Assembly (NCBI GenBank): GCA_963838095.1
Contig: CAWIPO010000009.1
Location: 1 to 64,000, forward strand
Reading direction: 5' to 3'
DNA length: 64,000 nt
Origin: CAWCGU01 sp963838095
GTDB taxonomy: Bacteria > Actinomycetota > Thermoleophilia > Solirubrobacterales > 70-9
Made by a program: the position numbers and the translations under genes. This document shows, piece by piece, positions 1-7,256 of this stretch. The notes beneath the pieces are model-generated. The model saw only the letters and a list, made by a program, of their open reading frames with translations, was not told the origin of the DNA and ran no database searches. The first letter of the stretch is position 1. Each line of letters starts with the position of its first letter.

Positions 1-253
1 CCAGCCGAGCCGTGGCGGCGCCCGCCCCGATCAGCAACAGACCGCCGCCCAGCGCGATGCTGAGGTCCAGCCCGGTGAGTGATTCGGCCTCGGAAACCTG
101 AGTCCGTCCCGACGCCGCCTGCCCGTCAAGCCTTCCTTCGTTGGGATGTGGGTGGGCGAAACTCGCGGGGGCGAAGACCAGCCCCGCAACCGTCGTGAAC
201 AGCAGCGCCTTTGTTCCCACGCGCAGCACCCTCAAGCTGGCTCCCCTATTCAT
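1..253 (-). CDS. Exported protein, start only (runs off the window)
   Basis: Reading down from an ATG at 253 there is an open frame of 84 codons that leaves the window at base 1. It begins with a positively charged N-region and a hydrophobic stretch (KALLFTTVAGLVFAPASFA), a typical signal peptide with an A-x-A-like cleavage point. A short His/Pro/Gln-rich mature part follows, then a second hydrophobic segment rich in Gly, Leu and Ala. That layout resembles the small secreted proteins of actinobacteria that keep a C-terminal membrane anchor, so the stop codon is probably only a few residues beyond the edge. No family is recognised. Confidence 0.6.
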   Translation of the reverse strand, partial: MNRGASLRVLRVGTKALLFTTVAGLVFAPASFAHPHPNEGRLDGQAASGRTQVSEAESLTGLDLSIALGGGLLLIGAGAATARL

Positions 254-485
254 TTTCTCGATTCCCCTCACAACAACCGCCATCTGAATCGTGGCTGCCC
301 GCCTCGCAGTCTTAAGGTGAACTTCTGCCGGTGAACGAGTAAATGCGACTGCCCCACGCAGGTTAGGGATTCGCGTCCCTGGGGTAGATGCGTCACCCCA
401 CACGCACGGCGATCCGCGATCTGTCCAGATGCGGTCCACAAAGTCGCGCCGGCCCCGGTGTTGCCGATGCTCCCTCAGAAGCAGA

Positions 486-689
486 ATGGACACCTTCCTG
501 TTCACATGGCTGGACGTGGCGCTGCTTGTCTCGGGCGCCCTGCTCCTGCTCGCGGTCGGCGCGACGCTGGCCTGGCGGGTCCCCCGCTCGGCTGAGGGCA
601 TCCCGGACAGCGAGATGCCCAGGAGAGATGGGCTCCCGGCCGGCAGCCCGCAGCCTCGCGGCGAGCAGGTTCCCGTTTCACGCCACTAG
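486..689 (+). CDS. Small single-pass membrane protein, unknown
   Basis: A 67-codon frame from an ATG at 486. The N-terminal half is one clear transmembrane helix (LDVALLVSGALLLLAVGATLAW) flanked by an Arg-rich turn; the C-terminal half is polar and rich in Pro and Gly, so it is probably cytoplasmic. There is no recognised domain, and the Shine-Dalgarno is weak (AGAAGCAGA just before the ATG). An upstream extension to 429 is open but Arg/Ser-rich and unlikely to be translated. It may be a real small membrane protein or chance coding. Confidence 0.4.
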   Translation: MDTFLFTWLDVALLVSGALLLLAVGATLAWRVPRSAEGIPDSEMPRRDGLPAGSPQPRGEQVPVSRH

Positions 690-751
690 AGGCGCGTCCG
701 CAAAGCTCTGGTGAGTGCTGCATTTCATCCGAAGCCGATCATTCCACTGCG

Positions 752-757
752 TAGAAT
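752..757 (+). promoter_or_regulatory. -10 element TAGAAT for the SHOCT gene
   Basis: TAGAAT ends nine bases before the ATG at 767, with no Shine-Dalgarno between them. This predicts a leaderless or near-leaderless transcript. Confidence 0.5.
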
Positions 758-766
758 CGGGCTCGC

Positions 767-1309
767 ATGGGCTTGTTCGACGTCTTTCGCCACCGCCGGG
801 AGCGCGAGTCGGCGCTCGGCCAGATCCAGGCCGAAGGTGGCTCGGCTTCCTACGGCGATCCGCCCGCCCCGAGTGCGCAGGTACCGGGCCAGGGCGCGGA
901 CTGGACGGACTTGCTGAAGGGGATGGCCGGGGGCCAGGTGAACGTGACGCAGGCGCAGCAGTCGATCGACCTCCGGGACGTACAGGGCCTGCGAGAGGAC
1001 GTCATCAATGCCCTCCGCCAGCACGGGGTTGACCCGCAGAATCCCGGTGCGATCGACGCCTCGAGCGTGCCCGGGCTACAGGAGGCGATGCTGAGTGCTC
1101 TCCAATCGCACGGGGTCGACTTCGGCGCGCTCGCGGGGATGGCGGGGAACGGAACGATCGCGGCAGCCGGGGCCGGGACGGCCTCTGGGCTCGGTGACGC
1201 AGACGCGATCGCCGCGCAGCTGAAGCAGCTCGACGACCTGCGCGCGCAGGGCGTCCTCAACGACTCCGAGTACCGGCAGCAGCGCCAGAAACTGCTCGAC
1301 CAGCTCTGA
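767..1309 (+). CDS. SHOCT-domain protein with an internal duplication
   Basis: 180 residues, no signal peptide and no membrane helix. The C-terminal 35 residues (IAAQLKQLDDLRAQGVLNDS and onward, with EYRQQRQKLLDQL) are a SHOCT module, a short helical C-terminal motif usually attached to membrane or oligomerising proteins. Before it lies an 18-residue repeat present twice: residues 72-89 (VQGLREDVINALRQHGVD) and 101-118 (VPGLQEAMLSALQSHGVD). The N-terminus (GLFDVFRHRRE) is basic and could bind membrane. Role unknown. ATG 767 is supported by the TAGAAT element just upstream. Confidence 0.75.
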   Translation: MGLFDVFRHRRERESALGQIQAEGGSASYGDPPAPSAQVPGQGADWTDLLKGMAGGQVNVTQAQQSIDLRDVQGLREDVINALRQHGVDPQNPGAIDASSVPGLQEAMLSALQSHGVDFGALAGMAGNGTIAAAGAGTASGLGDADAIAAQLKQLDDLRAQGVLNDSEYRQQRQKLLDQL

Positions 1310-1329
1310 GCGGGCAGTAGACGCGACGC

Positions 1330-2244
1330 CGGGCAACGACGAACAGCGAGAGAGACGGCGGAAGCGCCCGTTGCGAGACAGCCTCGCGGCAAGTCACCCG
1401 GATGCGGCGCGCCGCGGGGCGGCGAAGGATGAGGTCGCGAACGGGATATGACTCGAAGCGCTGGGGGTCGCTGCCAGCGGGGCTGTCGAGCTCGATGATA
1501 GGCGTTGCTCTTGCGACGACGGAGTGCACTCGAAGCAAGCGTGCCAGTTGAGTGGATCACGTATTGGTGGCGGGGGACGAGGTGAGGCTACGGCAGCGAG
1601 GAAGGAGAGGAAGGCTTCCCGAGCTCGCGAGGCGTGAACGCGATCGCCGAGGCGCTGATCGGCGAGGATCGTCTTGATCGTCGCCGTGCCGCGGCGGCGC
1701 GGGTAGCGCTCGAGCAGCTCGGGGAGCGAGAGGCGGTCATAGAGGCGCTTGCCCTCGGCTCGTTGATCGCCTCTCCACCTGGCGGCGTGGCAGCACCGCC
1801 GCGAGGTCGAGGATCGTGCGGGTGACGGTGGTGACGGGGATCCCATCCTCGTTTGTGACCTCGTCGAACGGCAGCACCGAGAGATGGAAGATCGACTGCG
1901 CTTGCGGGGGCGGCGCTGGTGGGGCGATGTCACCTCGAGCAGCGAAGTCGCGCGGATTTGCCACAAGCGCGCGGCAGCCCGGTGGCTGAGCACGGCTTCG
2001 GGCCCGCCGCCAGAGAACCGCGCCATCCACCGACCTTCTCGTGAGAGCGTGCGAGTGGCCGACGGCGTAGACGCCCGGGCAGACGACGAGCAGGCGTGCC
2101 GGACTTCGAGGCGTATGCCGGATCGCTCCCTGCCGAGCGCGCAGCTTCGGACGAGCTGCCAGCGCGCGACGACACCGTGCTGGCGGGCGGCGAGGCGCTG
2201 AGATCAGCCTGATCCCAAAGACGAGCGGGATTGATTCTCGGCAC
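1330..2244 (-). pseudogene. Decayed AbiEi-antitoxin/DUF559-type protein gene
   Basis: No single frame is long, but conserved pieces of one protein appear in order in different minus-strand frames: LAARQHGVVARWQLV near 2197; CPGVYAVGHSHALT; AVLSHRAAARLWQIR; DEVTNEDGIPVTTVTRTILD; SLPELLERYPRRRGTATIK; and near 1500-1400 IIELDS, QRFES, VRDLIL and RIRVT. These are the hallmarks of the common actinobacterial family that joins an AbiEi-like winged-helix antitoxin domain to a C-terminal DUF559 (endonuclease-like, VSR fold) domain. At least six frame changes are needed to join the pieces, so it cannot give a full-length product. Ends are approximate; 2244 is a GTG followed by PRINPARLWDQAD, which looks like the original N-terminus. 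Confidence 0.75.
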
Positions 2245-2249
2245 CTCAT

Positions 2250-3140
2250 GACAGTGCCGAAAATTCACATGTCGTCGAAAGCCACGCACCGAAAGAAGCC
2301 CGCAGCGGCCATGCAGCCCCAACCCCTCCCTCGGTGCTCCAAACGCTTGCCTAGCCGGGCGCAAAGAGAGACACAGGCGTTGGTCTCGCGGCCTAGGCAG
2401 CCGCCGACCCGAGGACACGGGGGGGGGGGAGGGGGGGGGAGGGGAGAGAGAGCGGTGGGGAGGGGGGGGGGAGCGGCGGCTGTGAGAGCGAGCGGAATGC
2501 GTTAGGAAGCAAGATGCGAATGCGGGCGAGTGAAGGAGTGTAGGAGGGCGGTTGGTAATGCAGCGCGATCTCGCACAGTGATGTGCTGCGGGCGTGCGAG
2601 CGGCGTGTGGTGCGTGATACATCAGGCAGCAGGCGAGCGGGTGGCGCGGCGACGGCAGCGACTTATCTCAACGACGAGAACCTCGACCACGCGAGGCGTC
2701 GAGGCAACGTGAGCTGGCGATCGCGGAGGTTCGATCCCGCGGCGCGACGCCCGAGACACCGCGTCAGCGACCGACGACCCGACGGTCGGCGTAGTCGCGC
2801 CGCGACCCGGTGCGTCGATGTCCGCGAGTGCAGAGCGCCGGCGTGCCAGGAGCCGCGAGAGACCGCGAGTCCACCGGTGACGCGAAGAAGCCGGAGCGCC
2901 CGCGCGCCGCGAGCGCCGACCAACCCGCACCGACGCGACGAGACCCACCGCAACCCGCCGAGCACACGACCAGGAACCGTACGGAACCGACAGAGGACGG
3001 CGAGCGCGCGAACGCCCGCGAACGCACCGAACGCGGAGAGGACAAAGGAGGAAGCAAGGCAGAAAGAGGAAAGGAAGAAGAGAAAGGAGACGGTCAAAGT
3101 CCTATCCCACGATGGGGGACCGACCGGCGCGGCGTGATCC
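2250..3140. other. About 0.9 kb without a convincing gene
   Basis: All six frames give Arg/Ser/Pro-rich translations with no motif or start context. Composition is uneven: long G runs at 2419-2471, an uninterrupted 30-base purine block at 3061-3090, and repeated CGCGA-type words between. It sits between the decayed gene and the stop of the DUF2294 gene, so it could be degraded coding DNA or poor-quality sequence. Confidence 0.6.
2419..2471 (+). repeat. G-run cluster with G-quadruplex potential
   Basis: Five G tracts (11, 9, 4, 4 and 10 bases) separated by a single A or short spacers fall within 53 bases of the plus strand. This fits the classical quadruplex pattern and is the longest mononucleotide cluster in the window. 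Confidence 0.7.
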
Positions 3141-3554
3141 TTACTCCACGTCGATTCTTGGTGGCTGGGTGAGCTCGGCGGCGCCGAAGCCCTCGAGCTG
3201 CCTGTCGAGGATGAAGACCTCGAGCGTGATGTCGGGCTCGACGTGGGCCTGGCTGAGGAACGCTGTCACCTTCGCGCCCGTCAACTGCTCGATCATCTCC
3301 TTGTAGCGAACCCCCATCATCTGCTGGAAGTCGTGGCGCATCTCGACCACGCGATCGGGGCGATCGGCTTCCATCATCGTCTGCTCGATCGCAGTGAATC
3401 CGTTCCGAAGCACACAGACGACGAGGTCGTCGAGGATGTAGGTCTTCGCACGCATCGGGCCGCGGCCGTAGTGCTCGCGCAACACCTGGACGATCCGCGT
3501 CGAGATCGCCGATAGGAGATCGCCCCCCGTGAGCTGTTCGCTGCTCTCCGTCAT
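3141..3554 (-). CDS. MpsC/DUF2294 family protein
   Basis: 137 residues, soluble. The sequence (TRIVQVLREHYGRGPMRAKT, then VVCVLRNGFTAIEQTMMEA and MRHDFQQMMGVRYKEMIEQL) matches the DUF2294 family, which contains MpsC of the staphylococcal membrane-potential-generating MpsABC system. No MpsA or MpsB partner lies nearby, so that role cannot be carried over; elsewhere the domain is common as a stand-alone protein. The ATG at 3554 is preceded on the coding strand by a run of tetranucleotides (TAAG twice, TAGG twice) that supplies a weak ribosome site. Confidence 0.8.
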   Translation of the reverse strand: MTESSEQLTGGDLLSAISTRIVQVLREHYGRGPMRAKTYILDDLVVCVLRNGFTAIEQTMMEADRPDRVVEMRHDFQQMMGVRYKEMIEQLTGAKVTAFLSQAHVEPDITLEVFILDRQLEGFGAAELTQPPRIDVE

Positions 3555-3725
3555 GCCTACCTACTTACTTACCCGAATTACTGCTTAGCACGCGCCAAAT
3601 CACAAGCGCGAACGACACACCATCATACCCCTTCGGTGCTAGTCTCGTGGGCACGGTAGGACGGATTTGCGGTCGCACGCCGGCCATGACCTCGGACTGC
3701 GAAACCGAGGAACGGAGACCCGGCG

Positions 3726-4037
3726 ATGAGCGAGATCAGCAATCAGGACGCCGACGCCTTCCGGGAGTGGGTTGTGGCCGCTAACCGATGGGCGGAGGCC
3801 TCGCAGGAACTGGTCGCGGCGGCGACCGAGATGACGAGAAGCTCCAATGCGCTTGCGTCCCTGCTGGCGGCGAATGGCCATGGCCTGGACTCGTCCCCGG
3901 GGAAGATGGACGCGCAGGAGCTCGCCGGAGCGCTCAACGACGCCGCCCTCGAGGCCGAAGAGGCGACGCTGACGTTCAGGGATGGTTACCTGGCGACGGC
4001 GGCGAATCTCGAGCAGTACCGGCAGATTCTCGGCTGA
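3726..4037 (+). CDS. Hypothetical small helical protein
   Basis: 103 residues, predicted all-helical, acidic and Ala-rich, without signal peptide or membrane segment. GGAGAC lies about seven bases before the ATG and is an acceptable ribosome site. The pattern (WAEASQELVAAATEMTRSSN) suggests a coiled or four-helix bundle, but I recognise no family. It stands alone between the divergent DUF2294 gene and the diguanylate cyclase gene. Confidence 0.6.
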   Translation: MSEISNQDADAFREWVVAANRWAEASQELVAAATEMTRSSNALASLLAANGHGLDSSPGKMDAQELAGALNDAALEAEEATLTFRDGYLATAANLEQYRQILG

Positions 4038-4245
4038 CCTCGCCGAACCGCGCTGTTTGCGCGAAGGTGGCAGGGGACGGGTGAGTAAGTCCACCCGTTC
4101 AAGGGGGGTTTGCGACTCGCTTTTAGGGTATTCTCTCTCGTAGTTCCCTTACGCCTAGACGACCTCAGTCGGATTCGCTAAGGGGGGCTCACGACAAACC
4201 GGACCCGCCCGAAGTCACACGCTGGCCGGGGCCGCGCGGCCTGGG

Positions 4246-5325
4246 ATGTCGAAATTGAGCACCCCTATGGCCGATCCGGTTACAGATTCCAGCGCGCGGG
4301 CAGACCGCCCCCACGACACCGACCAGGCGCAGACCTATCGGAAGCTGCTTCGCGCCTTCTTCGACTCGGTCGGGGCCGACATGGGGGCGCTCGTCGCGCG
4401 CGACGGCGCGGCGGGGCCGCGGATCCTCTCCATGTGGGAGCGCGATCACATCCCGGTGCCCTGGGTTCCCGAAGCTTCAATACTCGACCGCGCCTTCGAG
4501 TCCGAAGGCGTGGTCGTTCATCCGCCGCTTGCCCCAGCGGCTGAGAACGGTGACGGCACCGGCGCGGTCCAGATTTTGGCCGCGCCGGTGCGCGCACCGC
4601 AGGGAGTGATCGGTGCTCTCTATGCCGGTTTCGAGGAGCCGCCGTCTGTGGAGATCGAGAAGTTGCGCTGGCTCGTCGAGTCATACGCCGGATTTGCCGC
4701 GCTGTGCATGCTCGACGGCAACGGGCTCACCGACGTCGTCGGCTCGGCCACCCGCGACGCGCTCACCGGATGCCTGAACTACGGCGCGACTATGGACGTG
4801 CTCTCCGCGGAGTTCGCGCGCGCTCAGCGTCGCGGCCATTCGCTCTCCTGCGCATTCGTCGACCTCGATGGGTTCAAGGGGATCAACGACCGGCTCGGTC
4901 ACCTCCAGGGCAACCGCGTGCTTGCCGCAACGGGGGAGGCGCTGCGCAGCGACGCTCGCCCGTACGACTCGGTTGGCCGCTTCGGCGGCGACGAGTTCGT
5001 GGTCATTCTGCCCGAGACCGGAGGGGACGGTGCGCGCGTCGTCGCCGAGCGCCTGCGCGGCAAGATCATTACGGCGATCGCAGACTTGACCGATGTATCG
5101 CTGGGGGTCTCATTCGGTGTCGCCGACTGGAGTAACGAGGAATCGGCGGAGGAGCTGCTCGGCACAGCGGATCACGCACTTGGCGAAGCGAAGGGGGCCG
5201 GGGGGTCTCGGGTTGCGGTGGGTGGCTCGTCCAGGACCATGGACGAGCCGCCCCCGCGTCCGACAGAGATATTCGGAAAGTTCAGCTCCAGACGGGGCCC
5301 GCGAGGGGACGGAAACTTGTGGTAG
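4246..5325 (+). CDS. GAF-GGDEF diguanylate cyclase
   Basis: 359 residues, predicted to make cyclic di-GMP from two GTP. Residues about 25-155 look like a GAF sensor domain (LLRAFFDSVGADMGALVARD; VIGALYAGFE). The GGDEF domain runs from about 165 to 325 with DALTGCLNY at its start, FVDLDGFKGIND for metal and nucleotide binding, and an intact RFGGDEFV (GGDEF 247-251). RPYD (238-241), five residues upstream, is a complete RxxD product-inhibition site, so feedback control is likely. There is no membrane segment. A second ATG at 4267 is an alternative start. The last 30 residues are a Pro/Arg-rich tail. Confidence 0.9.
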   Translation: MSKLSTPMADPVTDSSARADRPHDTDQAQTYRKLLRAFFDSVGADMGALVARDGAAGPRILSMWERDHIPVPWVPEASILDRAFESEGVVVHPPLAPAAENGDGTGAVQILAAPVRAPQGVIGALYAGFEEPPSVEIEKLRWLVESYAGFAALCMLDGNGLTDVVGSATRDALTGCLNYGATMDVLSAEFARAQRRGHSLSCAFVDLDGFKGINDRLGHLQGNRVLAATGEALRSDARPYDSVGRFGGDEFVVILPETGGDGARVVAERLRGKIITAIADLTDVSLGVSFGVADWSNEESAEELLGTADHALGEAKGAGGSRVAVGGSSRTMDEPPPRPTEIFGKFSSRRGPRGDGNLW

Positions 5326-5344
5326 TCCTCGCAAGCACCGACCG

Positions 5345-6277
5345 CTAGAGCACCGGGTTCGCCTGGTGTGGCATCGGGCTGCCCGCCAGCCCGGCGAGCA
5401 GGTTCTCGACCGCGATCTCGGCCATCGCTTCGCGCGTCCGGTGCGTCGCCGAGCCGATGTGCGGAACAATCAACAGGTTCGGCGCCTCCAGTAGCTGGTC
5501 GTCCGACGGCAGCGGCTCGGGGTCGGTGACGTCGAGCGCGGCGCCGGCGATCCAGCCCTCCTTCAGGGCTCGCGCCAGGGCGCCGGAATCCACGAGCGCT
5601 CCCCTGGCGGTGTTGACCAGGTAGGCGCTGTCCTTCATTGCGCGTAGCTCGGGCTCGCCGATCATCTGCTCGGTTTCAGCGGTCAGCGGCACGTGCAGGC
5701 TGACGAAGTCGGATTCCGCGAGCAGGCGCTCGAGCGGCACTCCACCGCGGCGGGTGCTGATCAGCACCTCGGCGTCGAAGCCCTCCAGGCGCCTGGCGAC
5801 GGTGCTCCCGATCCGTCCCCCGCCGATGATCCCGACGGTGGCCCCGTTCAGGTCTCGCCCCAGCAACAGCCCGGGCTCCCAGGTCAGCCAACCACCTTCC
5901 CTCACCAGCTGCTCACCCTCCACGAGGCGACGTGACGACGCGAGCATCAGCGAAACCGCGAGATCCGCGGTCGAGTCGGTGAGCACGTCCGGGGTGTTGC
6001 CGACCTGGATCCCCCTCGCCGTCGCAGCGGCGAGATCGACGTTGTCGGTGCCGACGGCGTAGTTGGAGATCGCCCGCAGCTTCGGCGCCGCCGCGATCAA
6101 CTCGGCGTCGATGCGGTCGGTGAGCAGCGACAGCAGCCCCTCGCACTCGCTCACGCGTTCGCGAAGGATCTCCAGCGGAGGCGGCAGTCGCTCGGGCCAG
6201 AGATCGACGTCGTGCGCCTCTCTCAGGCGATCGAGGGCGGTTCCGGGCAGCTCGCGAGTGACGAAGCAGCGCGCCAA
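5345..6277 (-). CDS. D-isomer-specific 2-hydroxyacid dehydrogenase (glyoxylate/hydroxypyruvate reductase type)
   Basis: 310 residues, full length for the family. The NAD(P) Rossmann motif is GIIGGGRIGSTVARRL, and the signature segments NTARGALVDSGALARAL and PHIGSATHRTREAM carry the catalytic Arg, Glu and His region. The substrate-binding loop is SNYAVGTDNVD. It probably interconverts 2-oxo acids such as glyoxylate or hydroxypyruvate with their D-hydroxy acids; the exact substrate is not readable. It starts at a TTG 13 bases after the stop of the upstream hydrolase gene on the same strand, so the two are probably co-transcribed. Confidence 0.88.
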   Translation of the reverse strand: MARCFVTRELPGTALDRLREAHDVDLWPERLPPPLEILRERVSECEGLLSLLTDRIDAELIAAAPKLRAISNYAVGTDNVDLAAATARGIQVGNTPDVLTDSTADLAVSLMLASSRRLVEGEQLVREGGWLTWEPGLLLGRDLNGATVGIIGGGRIGSTVARRLEGFDAEVLISTRRGGVPLERLLAESDFVSLHVPLTAETEQMIGEPELRAMKDSAYLVNTARGALVDSGALARALKEGWIAGAALDVTDPEPLPSDDQLLEAPNLLIVPHIGSATHRTREAMAEIAVENLLAGLAGSPMPHQANPVL

Positions 6278-6290
6278 GGATCTGCGCTGC

Positions 6291-7157
6291 TCAGCTGTCG
6301 CCGGGGCGCGACTCGTCGAGCCAGTCCACGATCCGCCTCCCGATCAGCTCTCCCTGGTCCTCCTGGAGGAAGTGCGAGGCGGCGGGGATGATCTCGGGCT
6401 CGGGCCAGCCGAGCTTCTCGGCCAGCCGAGCGCCCATCTTCGGCGTCAGGATCGGATCGGAATCGGCCCACAGCACGAGGGTCGGCGGCGACGAGGCGGT
6501 GAGCACGTCGAGCGAGTTGCGCCCCGCTTCCGCTCCGGGAGCGTCGGGCGTGGTCGCGAGCATCAGCGGGAACGCGCGCGCGCCGGCTTTCGATTCGGGG
6601 TTCGGGAACGGAGCGTCGTAGGCGGCGGCGACTTCGTCCCCGGGGTCGCTGGCGCAGGCGCCGCGCACCAGCATCGAGATCGGCAGGTCGTCGGTGCGCT
6701 CGACGAAATCGCGAAACGCGAGCCACGCCTCGGACATCTTCTGGTGGCCCGTGAAGATGCCCGTGTCCATGACCACGAGGCGGGCGATCCGCTCTGGATT
6801 CTCGGCGGCGACGCGGAGGCCGATCGGGCCACCCCAATCGTGGAGGACGAGGGTGACGTCGCGCAGCTCCAGCGAGTCGAACAGGTCCGTGATCGCCGCG
6901 GTGTGGCGGTCGTAGCTGTACCAGCCGACATCGGTCGGCTTGTCGGAGCGCCCGAAGCCCGGCAGGTCCGGGGCGATGCAGCGGTGACCGGCCTCGACAA
7001 GCGGCGCCATCACCTTTCGCCACAGGTACGACCACGTCGGCTCGCCGTGAAGCAGCACAATCGGGCGCTCGCCACCACCCTGCGGGCCCTCGTCCACGTG
7101 CGCCAGGCGCAGGCCCTCCCACTCGCGGTACGCGGGGGCCACCGTGTAGCCGTCCAA
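6291..7157 (-). CDS. Haloalkane dehalogenase-like alpha/beta hydrolase
   Basis: Counting from the TTG at 7157, HGEPTWSYLWR (37-47) is the oxyanion-loop motif of haloalkane dehalogenases, LHDWGG places the nucleophile at Asp107 with the halide-binding Trp108 next to it, and Asp234 and His262 are candidates for acid and base. The chain resembles the Xanthobacter DhlA group (APFPNPESKAGARAFP). The family N-terminus, RTPDERF, is encoded in the same frame just upstream of the TTG, but a TAG stands directly before it and no standard start lies between. The true start is therefore unclear, or the 5' end is damaged. The dehalogenase role is inferred; related hydrolases take other esters. Confidence 0.8.
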   Translation of the reverse strand: MDGYTVAPAYREWEGLRLAHVDEGPQGGGERPIVLLHGEPTWSYLWRKVMAPLVEAGHRCIAPDLPGFGRSDKPTDVGWYSYDRHTAAITDLFDSLELRDVTLVLHDWGGPIGLRVAAENPERIARLVVMDTGIFTGHQKMSEAWLAFRDFVERTDDLPISMLVRGACASDPGDEVAAAYDAPFPNPESKAGARAFPLMLATTPDAPGAEAGRNSLDVLTASSPPTLVLWADSDPILTPKMGARLAEKLGWPEPEIIPAASHFLQEDQGELIGRRIVDWLDESRPGDS

Positions 7158-7256
7158 GCCCTCGAAGCGCTCGTCGGGGGTGCGGAAGACCTAATAGAGA
7201 TCCTCCCCGCTCACCGACGGGACACTATTTGAACGCCGAGGCGGCTCGCCCCGGGC

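Noticed and set aside
2724..2741. TTCGATCCC word resembling a tRNA T-loop
   Set aside because: Flanking bases do not form the T stem, and no acceptor, D or anticodon arm could be found around it.
4100..4170. A promoter TTGCGA ... TATTCT before the diguanylate cyclase gene
   Set aside because: The spacing is about 13 bases, too short for a standard sigma-70-type promoter.
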